Source: Rotaria sp. Silwood1 | Lineage: Eukaryota > Rotifera > Eurotatoria > Philodinida > Philodinidae | Reading direction: 5' to 3' | Length of the DNA: 64,000 nt | NCBI GenBank assembly: GCA_905250075.1 | Contig: CAJNOP010000021.1 | Location: 1-64,000, forward strand | Shown here: positions 50,334-62,679 of the stretch, one piece after another | Position numbering within the stretch: the stretch's first letter is position 1 | Layout of the letters: the number at the start of each line of letters is the position of its first letter | Program-made: the position numbers and the translations under genes | The notes under the pieces: model-generated | Told to the model about the DNA's origin: nothing | The model's database searches: none | The model's input: only the letters and a program-made list of their open reading frames with translations

Positions 50334-51397
50334 TTATTTCAGTTCCTTATCATCGGAATAAAATTGTAAAGCCACACCATTGATACAATAACGCATATAA
50401 GTTGGTTGAGGACCATCATCAAATACATGACCCAAATGAGCTTTACACTAAAATATAATTAATAAAGTTTAATATTAATATTTAAAAAAAAATACAAACC
50501 TTGGAACAATGAACTTCTGTTCGAGTCATTCCATATTTTCGATCAATATTTGTTGCAACATTTCCTTCAATAGCTATTTGATAAAATGACGGCCAACCTG
50601 TACCACTATTGTATTTATGTTTTGAACTATACATATTATATGAACAGTTTTACATACGAAAATTCAAACAAAAAACAACATATTACCTGAATAAAGTCGA
50701 ATTGCAGACGACACATGTATAAATACCTGATTTCTTATTCGTATATAATTCACTTGTGAATGCCTTGAATAATGTCAAAACATATTCAGTTCAAAATATT
50801 AAAACTTACCTCTTCAGTACCACCCAATTGTGTAACTCTATAAGCTAATAAACTTAGTTTATCAATATTACTATACCATGAAGCTATATTTAATAATTAA
50901 AAATAATTTTCAATATAAATTTTTAACTTACGAGTTTCAATAACATTAATAATTAAATATTTTGCTTGCTCATTTTTTCGTTCAGTAATTGGTACATGAA
51001 GATCACCAATATAGATTAATTTATTTTGACCATTTCGAATTTTAGCTGAAAGTATATAAGAGTTATGTGGATTAATTTTTGATAATGGATATTTAAGTTT
51101 AAATTGTAAAGTAAATGCCTGTGTTGTAATATTATTATTATTATTATTATCAGCCAGCTTTATTTTAGTTCTAGCTATTGATCGAGGTCGATCATCGCGT
51201 GAAAGACGAAGCTCAACAAGTAAATGAGCATTTTTATCTTCTATTGGTAGACTACCATTACCACGTACTTCACCATGTATAATAGCATGAGTTAATCGTT
51301 TTGATTGATTGAATAAATTTTCTTGTTGTCTTGAAGCAGTTAAATTGAACAAAAAGAAACCAACGAAAATACATAAAAATACTAGATCATGCTTCAT
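50334..51397 (-). CDS. Secreted YbaY-like domain fused to methionine-R-sulfoxide reductase B
   Basis: Reduces methionine-R-sulfoxide. Exons: 51397-50932, 50883-50810, 50763-50687, 50626-50500, 50447-50334; 285 residues, phases 1, 0, 2, 0. The ATG at 51397 gives a clean signal peptide, [20 protein letters not shown], so the product is secretory; an upstream in-frame ATG at 51490 would bury it. Residues ~38-135 resemble the bacterial YbaY/YscW lipoprotein domain: [68 protein letters not shown]. Residues ~155-285 are MsrB: zinc pairs CVVC (197, 200) and CSKC (246, 249), [28 protein letters not shown] with the catalytic Cys at about 269 (cysteine, not selenocysteine), and [10 protein letters not shown] run of five Asn sits in the YbaY-like part, from an AAT repeat. 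The genuine introns, one of them at the domain junction, show it is a eukaryotic gene rather than contamination. Confidence 0.85.
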
Positions 51398-54379
51398 AAT
51401 GTAAAAAAAATGATTTTTAAATGATTGAAATTCTTTAGATATATACATATATAAGAAAAATGTTCTTATCGTATGTAGTAATATGATCATTTCATTTTCG
51501 ATTTGACTCTATATATGCTATCAATCTGTATCGAATATTAAAAAAGTAAATTAAGGTCATAAGAGCTATATTCTAACATATGTTGTAAAATAAGATATAA
51601 AATCTTGTCAGCACAACAATGTGGCAGTTAAAATATGAAACTCACATATTTGTTTAGTCTCATTATATTGATACAAAATACGTCAAGTGAAAAATCTCTG
51701 ACAGACTTTAGTTATTTCCCAAGGATAGTCAATCGCCAGTAAAAATCATCGGTTTTAATTATTTCTGTAATTCAAACAGATATTTTTTTTTCGTTTGGCT
51801 TATTCCTATTTATTTCCTGGTTTTTATTTTTGTATTCTGTTTTTCTTAATTTAACCGACAAATGAGCTTGTTGTACATATTTATTATATCTACAAACAGG
51901 TCTCAACGCACTATTATATATATCGATTAGCTCAGAAACACACTAAATGCATGACTATCTATCATCTTTGATATTTTGAATCTAAATTATTATCTCAGTA
52001 AGAATAAAATACTCAACATAAATGTATTCTAGTTATTCCAATTTTGAGGAAGGCTTTGGAATGTCCTAGAAGAGTCTAAGTCTTTTTTAAACGTTGTTTA
52101 GTGCCTTTTATCGTTGCTAAAGATCGCTGTGTGGAGAATCTGACTTCTGCTATTCTCAGTTGCTGTAGAAATGTAACCAATTACCGTCGACCTCTCTCTC
52201 TTCTTTGGTATGAATGGGGAGCCACAACTCCTTGACTCAAGATTGCCATGCTCTATATTTTTTTCGAAACACATAGTGCAAAGTTCATGAAAGTCATAAA
52301 AACTTCTTCATAATTATTGATTAATTAAATCTATCACAACAGTAACATATGTCATTGATATGAGTTTCATGATTAACTAATACAAGAAAACTATTCTCAT
52401 CTATTGAAACATGTATAAATAGACACTTTTCAATTAGTTCTTAATCAATTCTTTGTACTATTTTGAGAACTAATAGAATTATTGCTGATCTGGCCATTTG
52501 CTAATGGTTCATTATTAATCAGATGTAAAGTATACTTTGATTTGAATCAATAAAATATAAATAGACTTAATACAAATAAAAACTTTCGAAAAATATCATA
52601 GTATTGTAAATTTGTTCTAAGAGAATAAACATATTTTAGTATTGATGAAAATAAAAAGATTCCCGAATTTGTAGTCTATATATATTTTTTAGCATTAACC
52701 AAGAGTAACTCTAACCAATAAACCTCTTCACTAGAATAGAGGATCGCTGTGAAAATAAACTAGATGTTGTTAGATTAGTATTCTTCTTTTTTTCAGCTGA
52801 TAATGAAATTTTTATAACCACTATAGTTTTAGTTGCTTTTAAACAATAATAACATTGAGAATACATTAAAACCAGTAAATTTTGTTTGGGAAATTACATT
52901 ATATACTCGAGATATCATGGAGAGTTAAAATAAAACATCAAAAACATTAGTGTGTGCTACATAACATACTAAATTGGATAACAGCATCTAGTATATTTAT
53001 TGTGTTACAGGAAAGTATAGAGCCTATTTTGCTGACACGACCAATTAATACGATTAAAAATTTAACAGTATACTTTTCAGTGTCAAAAGAATTTGATCTT
53101 ATTCAGTTGAAGTATTCATGTAAATTCTTGTATGTTAAATAATTACGATGAGAAATGATATGTGTATATATATGAAACAAAAACCAATAAAATCACTACT
53201 AATGATATTAACGTCAAAGCTAGATTTAAGAATCAGAACAGAGACCGAAATGGAGAGGATTTTTCGTTCGTCACTCGGCCTCATGAAGACAATAAGTTAA
53301 AAAAAAAAGATTTAATATACTCATCTAGACTTTGATATCAATCATCGTTGTTGTTTTATAAATCATAAACATACAATTTGTATTTAGGTGAAAATTAAGG
53401 AAGGATCCCTATATAATATATATTTCAAAGCAAGCTTGTATTGATTGATTTTGAAAATCAAGATAATTAATCTATCTGATAAAGTCGATCACTTATTTGT
53501 ATCCGTTCTCGATAAATTAAAAAATAGTTGTACGATTAAGATGATGTTGGAATACATCAGTATTATTTAGAATATAAGCAAGAAAAAATATTTCCAACCA
53601 AAAATTCAAGCAGGTCAAGTTTTGGTATGCTGGATTGATTCATGATAGTCTATAGATGTTTTCAAACTATCTGTTGCGGTTTATGTATCTTTCTACATAT
53701 TAATAATATAATAATGCTTGAATGGAAGCAGAAGCCTATCATGAGAAGAATGCTAGGAAGTCATAAGTATCGAAATAAAATGATCAAAAGAAACACACAT
53801 TAATTAAAAATATTATATATTTACAGGAAAAATAAACAGCTTAAAATAAAGTTTATTTATGATTATTTCTTTAATGTATGTGATAAATCTGTTTAAAAAA
53901 CATAACAACGACAGATATTTTATGACAGAATAAGTGTAGATCAGAGAATAAACCGAATTAGACAACAGTTTATATCCACTAATGATAATAGGCAAATGAA
54001 TAAGGGGTTGCGAGTAATAACTTAGCGTAACGGATAAATAAATAATTCATGAACAATCAAGTCATTATATATGATCAATTATGATTATAACCAGTCAAAA
54101 TAACTAGATGGCATTTGCATTTCACTCGACTGCAAAATGTATTAAAATGTGTTGGTTTTGAGATTTGAATACCAACAATTAATTGTGAACTTAACATGGA
54201 AATATTTCTATAAAATTATTTTATTTAAAGATGATAAAAAAACAGTCTTTGTTGAATTAATTATAGAATATTTTTTTTTATTTTTCTCGTATCGAATTCA
54301 TTGACGAAATACATTTCTCCATGAAAATAGTTTGGAAAATGACTTTCTTGAAGATAAAATGAAGTTCATAAAAGATCTA

Positions 54380-54850
54380 TTTTTCGATATTTAGATGAAT
54401 ATTGTTTCAATGTTTTTTGATGAAATGAAAGTGCATTCAAATAGTCATCTATTTCGTAATATACCAAGCCGATTTCGCCATCAGTAGTGGCGAAAACATA
54501 ATCGCTTGCGGGAAAGTCTTCTCCTCAATTTCAGTGCATTTCTTATAACAGTTAATTGCACCTACAAATTCACCTTGATTTTCTCTTCATTTGTCCGAGA
54601 TAGTGGTAAATAGAGGCTTTTTCTAGACTAGTCATTGTTTAATCAAGCAGAATATCATATACTTCTTGAGCTTTATTGAATTTACCAAGTATAATTAGCA
54701 ATATAACTAAACGATTCTATTCTTCATGTTGACGATTAGTCTCTTCACGCTTGTGTTGAGTAAATGAATGGAGCTCTGGATCATTGTCACTGGTTAATGT
54801 TAAATCGACTTGCCAAAGACGATTGTTTCAATCTCGCTGTTTCATTGATC
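54380..54850 (-). pseudogene. Decayed TPR (tetratricopeptide) protein fragment of a bdelloid-type family
   Basis: The minus strand reads RLWQVDLTLTSDNDPELHSF, TQHKREETNRQHEE, a stop, NRLVILLIILGKFNKAQEVY and DILLD, a stop, TMTSLEKASIYHYLGQM. After a frameshift it reads NQGEFVGAINCYKKCTEIEE, and after another GEIGLVYYEIDDYLNALSFH then QKTLKQYSSKYRK. These are TPR units (G.ALSYYEKAL-like) with the LTLTSDNDP lead-in I associate with TPR proteins abundant in bdelloid genomes. At least two stops and two frameshifts mean it is dead. The ART or other domain that usually precedes such TPRs is not visible here. Confidence 0.65.
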
Positions 54851-55504
54851 TACTGCGAAAAATGGAATGCATGGAAAAGAGAATTTCTTCTTCTCTTTTC
54901 TAATTGCTAGCATCATGAATGTTAGCGAATGGTGTTGATTCGATGGACGGATATATTCTTATGACGAATAGAATACCAATAAGATCTTACGATTTTATAG
55001 CTCGATGCACCAAGATAAGGGATACTTTATGGTGCATGCTACTCGACTAGCAATATATATAATAATAGTCAATCAAATATTTCTGTTCCAAGCGATGACA
55101 TCCAGCGATGTAATATGTTCATTATACATATGATGTCAAAATATCGAAGACTATTATAGTGATTTCTTTAAAGAAAAGGTCATAAATTGAGTGTGTTTTA
55201 TTTTTGTAAAAAAACCTTTTCTTAAATTTCAATTCGTACAACTTGTATCAGAATTGATACTTATTCAAGGTTCTATACAATAAGACGTTCTGCTTAATAC
55301 AAATTATTTCACACATACGTTTCTTTCAGTACAAAAAGAAATTTATGCACTAATCATAGACTCTTTAGCACTTTCATAACATTGCTAATGCAATGTTAAT
55401 CATCATATGAAACAAGAAAAATGTATGTATGACACAATCAGTTTACTTTATCGATTTTTTATTCTCATTATTATATACTTGACTTATTGTTTATATTTAT
55501 TATC

Positions 55505-56000
55505 ATGTCTGTTGAATTTTCACTTCGACGAAATATTAATGAACACAAACTTGTTTTAAAATGTTGCTTTACTTAAACATATCGAAGTTTATTATTTTTT
55601 ATAACAATAATAATATCTCGTTGGTTACTTTGGTTTCAATGGAATTCAATATCATTATATACTACTATTGAATACCAAGGAAAAATGAATTTAAAATCAA
55701 CAAAAATATCATCTATTCCAACGTTGGCTCTTATTATTTGTTTATCTCTATGCGAAAATTAAATAGAAGTTGATGCATATTCTAAAATATTTCCTAGTGT
55801 AACAGCTGATGCTATATTTTATTGTTGGCGTGAAAATTGTAATTCATCTCGTTTTCGTTCATCAATTCATCTTTATATAAATACATGGTTAAGTGAAATA
55901 AAGAGAAATAAAAAATTGATTTCTTTTCAACCAATATCATTATTTTATCGTAGAAACAATTCGAAATTTAAAGAATCATATTCATTACCTAGGTTAATGA
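55505..56000 (+). pseudogene. 5' part of a decayed type II membrane protein, unknown family
   Basis: One frame from ATG 55505 reads MSVEFSLRRNINEHKLVLKC, a stop, a hydrophobic segment SLLFFITIIISRWLLWFQW, SSIPTLALIICLSLCEN, a stop, and IEVDAYSKIFPSVTADAIFY then CWRENCNSSRFRSS. Two in-frame TAA codons break it. The short cytoplasmic start plus one membrane helix suggests a type II topology, as in Golgi enzymes, but no family is recognised. Confidence 0.45.
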
Positions 56001-56929
56001 GTTTGGCGTCCGAATCTAATCCTATCTCTTGGCCTGATCTGAAGATACCAAACTCTTACTATACAGAGAAAGGGGTGGGTGAAGGAAACATTAGGCAATA
56101 CTGTTCTTATGATTTGCTGTATCTTTTGTTGAGACATTGCTTTTTGCATCTAGAAGATTCTTTGCTTTTTATGCTATGGTTTTCTTTATTCTAATAAAAT
56201 ATAAGCAAATTCGTATGGATGTATGATGGTTCGAATAGAATGGACAATATCCAAAAAGATACATCAACTAAAAATTCTTTGATAACGAAAACGTTTGTCA
56301 CAGAGATAGGATGATTCTGTTTCGAATAAACACGAACTAATCCCATTTCTGTAACACGATTGGGTCAATCTTTGGTTCATAAATTAAAACAAGTAGACTC
56401 GATGATATCTGGATTTTTTCTCGCAGCTTTTGATGCTTGAAATTCACTGTTCTTTTTTTTGTGAAAAGAAACCAAAAGTGATGATTATGATTCATGTCTA
56501 TGTCGCCGATAATATCTAAAGATCATTAAGAGGGTTCGTAGTGGAGTTCTGTATAGTTTAACTTGTTAGCTCCAAAACTGGACACCAACAACTTTTTTTG
56601 ACTAGTATAATTACTTATTTTTGTGCTATTTGTTAATGAAAATGTCTCTCTAATGTGTTTTTTTTCTTGAAACGTACGCATTCATGAATCTGTAAAATAG
56701 TGTATTTTTGTTCTTTACTTAGCATATAAAGAATAAACTTGTTAATTGTAATAGTAAAAATACTTACCAGTTTTACTGATATGACACCAAAATTTGACTC
56801 TGAAAAAATTCTTCTAATAACTCTGACGAAATCGGGTTTTGAAGTCCGATACAGGACTTTAATTCATAGCATTCAAAGGGTGAAAGTGATTCAAAAAAAC
56901 TAATAGTATGATTTATGAATAATTTTATA

Positions 56930-57745
56930 TTAAATTTCGTATATTTATTATAAATGAAAAAGAACTTAATATCAAAAGAAAAATTAATATGAACAACAAC
57001 AAGAAATAAATTATATGAATTTGCATTAAATGAAGAACAAAAACAAGGTTGGCGTTGGTCATATTATAATTTTGTTGATGGTAATATTCATGTAACATGT
57101 TCACTTGCAGAACAATTATTAACAAATAAAACAATTATTGATTATGATCATAATGAAGAATATTTATTTATTTCACATTATTATTCATTTATTAATTTAA
57201 CGAAACTTTTAATTGAAAAAGAAAAATGTTTTTTACTCTTTGATGTATTTCTTTTTTCGATTTCATCTGCTATTGCAACTATATCAGTACATATGTTCCA
57301 CTGGCATATACTAATCTTCTTACACAAATTGTTTATCATATTGATACTGTGTTTAATACAATACATCGTGATGCTTTGGTATTTTTACTTCCATATTGTC
57401 CTAGATATGATGGACGAAATTGTTGGACAAGTCAAGATATATTTGTTTATCGTTGATTATGTCTCTATGGACATATGATTCTAATTGATGGTATTCGTAG
57501 AATTAAACAAAGTCATCGTTTTTATTCACGTAATGGTGATCTATGGATAATGAATGATGATATGAGTTTATTTCCTAACTATATTCTTCGTCTGAAAAAT
57601 TATATGAAACAAAATTGTTTTGTAAGTCCGTTAGTTTTTCATCATTATTCCAAATGAAATCTTCATTTAACAAGTGAAACATGTCGATATAATCATACAG
57701 CTATGAAACGTAATACATGTCTAGTATATAGGAATAGTATGATAT
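56930..57745 (+). pseudogene. 3' part of the decayed membrane protein, unknown family
   Basis: Frames read KLYEFALNEEQKQGWRWSYY, NFVDGNIHVTCSLAEQLLTN and KTIIDYDHNEEYLF. After a shift come RDALVFLLPYCPRYDGRNCW and TSQDIFVYR, a stop, LCLYGHMILIDGIRRIKQ, SRNGDLWIMNDDMSLFPNYI and FVSPLVFHHYSK, then a stop. It is probably the continuation of the 55505 relic, separated by ~900 bp of non-coding DNA. The middle has a look of glycosyltransferase-like proteins, but that is only an impression. Confidence 0.4.
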
Positions 57746-58315
57746 GAATAACTAAACAAAAACATGGAACAGAACGCATTTAGATTTATCGCTATTTTAT
57801 CGTTACTGATTTTTTTTTCATCTTTTTTTTTGAATTTATAACACAATTGACTAAGCAAGAGTAGTTCTCCGACTTATTAAACACGTTCAAATCGGGACTA
57901 TGTACATCATGTAGATTCAAATGAATTTTGAATATCTTTAAACAAGTCTAAATCCGTAGTTTATTGCTACGAAGATACTACATCAATTTATTGTGAAACT
58001 TTCAAGTCTTTTGATTTGCTTCCATCCTCAAATAAAAACGCCCATCTTAGAGTAAGAACAACAATAAAATCTAAAACATTAATATTATTTTGTAATGATA
58101 TTCTCCGAGTAAAAAAAAAGAAATAATGTTACATGAATTCTTTTCATGAATAGATATTTATTATTGTGAATATTAAAAAGATATATGAGAAGTAGAAAAA
58201 TGACACTCTTATTTTTGCATATGAAGATGAATGCGAAAAAAAAAACGAAAGAAAAAAAAATGAAATAAAATAAGTTCTTTATATTTTAATAAGCAGCACT
58301 ATCAGCCATTTGTTC

Positions 58316-60066
58316 TCAATCTTGAGCATAAACTTGTTGTTTATTTGTTGTATCATAATTTGAATGCGAGCCATAGTTTTTGTCATACGTTGGTTCATAA
58401 GTATCATATCCTCCTTCAACTAAAGTTTGACCATAATCTGGTTTAATGTAAAGAAAATTTGTTTTAACAGCATCAGTAAATTGAACTCTTTTTTCATCAA
58501 AAGCAAGACCTGGTGTCGAAGGAACTGCACCACCGGCATTAACAGGTGTAACTGAAAAAAATAAGAGTAACGTTATGAAAAGTTTGAGCAAATTAAAAAA
58601 AGAACTATTATCAAACCTGGTGGTTGTTGAATAAGTGGAGCTACATCAACATTAGGTGGTGGAGATGCACCTGTACTAACTAATGAAGCATATCCCCACT
58701 TGATAAGTTGAGCAACAGCAAAACGTTGGCCATAAAAATTGATCAATGGTGGTAAAATATAAACTACGAAAAAAGTTAATGTATTTTTAGTTTTCTATTT
58801 AGTAAAAACAAAAAAAAAAAAAAACTTACTGCCGCCTGTTGGTGAAAAAATGATTGTTTGATAAGTAACTTTATCATAAAAGATTGGAAGCCATGGAGCA
58901 ATTGAAACAAGTGGTGGAAAACGTTCTAATAAAAAGTAAACGCATTTCTATGAATGAGAAAAAAACATTAAGACAAATGAAATTTACTGATAGGAAATTG
59001 ACGATAGTTTCGATAATGACGAACAGGAAAACGAATACGTGCATATAAACGTTGTTTGCTATAATTTTCTTTCTTAGAATCATCATCATCATCACTGGTT
59101 TCTTCATAATCTTTTTCTTCACTATAATCTGCATTATTACGATAATTACCATGTCCTTGTCCACGATATCTTGATTTATCGTCAAGTATCCAGCCATTAC
59201 CATAGGCGATCCAAACATTTAATGAGTCCAAAGGTGAGCGTACATTCTCATCCATGATATCATAATTGTTATCACGGTTCTTACCATAACCTGGACGTCT
59301 TCTTTTATTCTAATTGTAATCAAAAATCCAAATAATGAAAATAGTTCGCAGATGTATTACTTACGTCGTATTTAGCTGTGTGTGTGTATGAAAATATGAT
59401 ACGGAAATTTGAAACTAATAAGAAATAGAAAGTAAAAAACAAGAAACTCACATGGTCTGCGCGATCTTTTAGTTGTTGTAGCTAAATGAATTTGAAAGCA
59501 ATAATAGATGAAAAAAACAATATAAAAACATTCAACTGACTTGGTTTTCTCGTAGTTCGAATTGTTGTAGCTAAATTAATATAAAGTAAATAACAAGCAA
59601 CATGAATATAAAATATTCAACTGACTTGATTTTGGTGTAGTTTCAACTGTTTCAGCTAATTTAATTCAGAATCAATAACAAGAAAATGAAATATAAAAAA
59701 AATTTAACTGACCTGTTTCAGAGACACTTTTTATTGTTGTAACTAAATTAAATTAAAAAGAATAAAATGATAGTGAAATAAAGAAATTGAACGTATTATT
59801 AACTATCCTATGTAAAGAAGTTTCTTGTTTTTTTTACCTTCTTCGACAGTTGTTCCCATTTCACAATCGCCATCTTCACATGATGAATCAGCACGTGTAG
59901 TAGCTACTGTTGCATCTTCTCCATTGACATATGCAATAGATAATATGAACAGTATTAAAATGACACTGCCACATAAAAGAACCTTTTTTTTTCAAATGAT
60001 GAGATAAAATAGATCAGAAGTAAATATCTTTTTACTGAACAAAATCTCACATACCTTTCGATGCAT
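58316..60066 (-). CDS. Secreted protein of unknown function with duplicated micro-exons
   Basis: Eleven exons, 362 residues: 60066-60055, 59982-59838, 59742-59713, 59655-59626, 59570-59541, 59481-59452, 59375-59365, 59309-58988, 58925-58830, 58763-58617, 58551-58316. All phases match. MHRK plus VLLCGSVILILFILSIAYVN forms a signal peptide. Exons 3-6 are each exactly 30 nt, phase 1 at both ends, encoding Thr/Arg-rich decapeptides (VTTIKSVSET, AETVETTPKS, TTTIRTTRKP, TTTTKRSRRP). Exon 8 is a charged segment with NVWIAYGNGWILDD, YSEEKDYEETSDDDDDSKKE and RFPVRHYRNYRQFP. The C-terminal half is Pro/aromatic-rich (PPLVSIAPWLPIFYDKVTYQ, YILPPLINFYGQRFAVAQLI) and ends in a Tyr/Asn-rich tail. No domain is recognised; an extracellular-matrix or cuticle-like protein is possible. 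Confidence 0.7.
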
Positions 60067-62679
60067 CGTAATTTGTTTGTAACAATTTTAAAATTATAAT
60101 AAAATACATTGAAAAGATTCTCTTTTTATAGGCTGTCAGTTTTCTTTCTCTGTCTCTCTCTCTCTCGTTGCTTATAGCATATCTATCTGCCTACATTATA
60201 ACATTACAATGGCGTAATATAAAAAAAACAGAAATTTTTCATTTTGTTTAGAACGAACTGATAATACAGATATTTTAACTAGCGTCATGTATGAAGGCGT
60301 ATAGTTTTCTATGTATTTGAAAAAAAAAAGTCAGATATTAATTTTTCGAATTTCGAATACCATGAAAACTATTTTTTCTATGTAGGTTTTTGTACGTGAT
60401 GATAATGAGTTTCACATTAATGAAATTCTTATTTAAAAAAATACATGATTCAAGAATAAATCTAGAAATTAATAATTAGTGTATATTTATCCTATTTAAT
60501 CAGACGAAGACATATTTAAATATTTCATGATTGTTCAATTGTTTTTTCGTTATATCATAACTAGATTACAAAGCATTCGTAAAATCATATAATTATTTGT
60601 TCTATTTTGATTTCTCAGTTGAAAAAATTCTAATCGATCATTTCAGGCTTACTTACAGTCAAAGACAGAATCCTACTGGATTTCAGAAAATCACACGAAT
60701 TTCTTGAGATCATTACCAATTGGCAAAAATTCAAGAAAATCAATTCAATTTATTAAACAGAAGGATGTAAGAACATAAGAAACGGATAGAAGAAAATTAC
60801 AAAAGTCATTAATTGTTTTAGTTGCAATTGTGCCTGGATTCTGTTTTTCTTTCTATACAAGACTGTTTAGAAACGAAGAATCAGTTTGTAATTCATAAGA
60901 AAAAGAAATCAACCTGGATCCGCTTTCGCTTGACGCAATGCCTTGGTAGACACTGTGCCTGAGATAATATTATCTGATTACATAGTAAAAATAATATAGT
61001 TTTGCATTATAGCCGATTCAATATGACTGAAGCTTTAATCAATACAAAAAAGAAACAAGTTTTCAATTAATTGAGGATGTGATTTGAAGAAAACTTTGGC
61101 AGTACTAAATTTTCGAAATTTTCTAGAAAAAGCCTACTTTTCCGATATATTGTTTGTTTTTGGTATTAAAAGACAGATGTAGATGATGCGTCAAGAAACT
61201 GTTCTTTTTGAAACCAATTTATCGTGAAAATTTTGCGAAAAATGCTTTAAAAGCGGTAAAAGAATCGTCATAAGTATTTGGACATCAAGATGTGTCTGAC
61301 ATTTTCTTTCCCCTAGTTTTCTGAACGTTCTTTACGGATAAACTCGTACATAGTATTTCATAAGTCTTGAGTACTCGTGTCAGTCTTTCAAATGATATAT
61401 TATTAAATAAAATCTTCTCTTGCAATAATAATAATGAAGGTAAACTGTTCGTAACTGATGAACGTGATTTCTTTTAAGGACTTTAATACAGTGCTGAATA
61501 ATTCTACATCAAGAATACTCTTTGTAATAATCGATAAAATTTTTAAGAGGCTTGACGAATAAACAGTGTTGCACAACCGGCGCATGATAGTTTAATAAGA
61601 TTCGTCTGTAATCAGATTAATATAAGAATTTTTTTCATTCTTTTTAAATAAATATCTTGTTGATTGATTGCGAAAAACCTGTTCTCATTTTTATTATTAC
61701 AAGAGAATATATTCTTTATTAATATGTCATTTGAAAGACTGACACGAGTACTCAAGATTTATGAAACATCCTGTAGCATTACGAGAAATTGAATATTGTA
61801 GATTATGCTTTGATATAGTGTAATTGAAAAAAATCTGTTTTAAATATATCTAGTTTTGTTCAATGGAATCATTCAAGAGTGTTTGAGAAAAAAAATGTCA
61901 AAATTATCTTTTGAACCATAGATCGAATGCAAAATTATTTTCATGTTTCATGAATATACGAATAGAAAACCATGATTCAACTAGCAATTTTTAAGAACAA
62001 TGCCTAACATATTTTGAGTAATTAGTATATGCCTTACTCTTTTAGACAAATAAAATTTGTTTATAATGAATAACTCATAAATAATGGCACATTTTGTATT
62101 TTGTGTTTTCCTTGGCTAGCTCTCAAGAGCTTTTTATTTTAAAAAGTGATCGGTTAATACTATCCTTTTGCAATGTGTGTGAATTTCTAACAAAAACGCT
62201 CGATCTTTCAGGTATATTCAAACAATTTTCACGTCACCGCCTATTGAGAAGATACTTGAGATTAAAAGAAAAAGAGAAATCAAGTCAATGATGAACATTT
62301 TTTCTTTCAAATTCGAAAGATATTCTTATTATTTGTATTGTGTCGTTGTTCATCTATATTCAACAATGACCATAATACACACACACACATGCATGTACAT
62401 GAAAAGAAACGTGACGATAAACGGAAAACAAAAAAACAAGGGATGCAGAGACCATTCAAGGAATAAGAAAAAAAAGAAAGCTTTAATAATCATACATAGA
62501 AAACAACTATATACAAAAAAGGAGAAGGAAAAAAGCAGAAGACACATTTACTAATGTATCGAGTCACAAAAAAAAAACGAAGAAAAAGAAAAACAAACAG
62601 AACACTAAATGTATTCGAAAAAAGGTAAGGAACCAGAAAAGAAGGAGACATAATTAAATGTATACGTGTTGGAAACTAA
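60067..62679. other. Intergenic with one fold-back element
   Basis: This includes the upstream flank of the secreted-protein gene, with a (CT)n tract at about 60143-60167, then AT-rich DNA and the 61345-61790 palindromic element. Low-complexity frames at 62094-62554 carry A/AG-rich sequence and are not taken as genes. Confidence 0.6.
61345..61790. mobile_element. Near-palindromic fold-back element, about 445 bp
   Basis: The left arm (about 61345-61490) has CATAAGTCTTGAGTACTCGT and GTCAGTCTTTCAAATGATAT. The right arm (about 61640-61790) reversed has CATAAATCTTGAGTACTCGT and GTCAGTCTTTCAAATGACAT. The pairing continues inward through a CTCTTG-AATAATAA block. There is no coding potential, and the loop is ~150 bp. 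Confidence 0.75.

Larger units (their letters stand above)
51398..58315. other. Gene-poor region with pseudogene relics
   Basis: Apart from the TPR relic (54380-54850) and the two-part membrane-protein relic (55505-56000 and 56930-57745), this stretch is AT-rich and non-coding by eye. The small frames at 52954 and 53813 are not supported. Confidence 0.6.

Noticed and set aside
62288..62554. 88-codon plus-strand frame rich in Lys
   Set aside because: Generated by A-rich simple sequence; the opposite strand is equally open.
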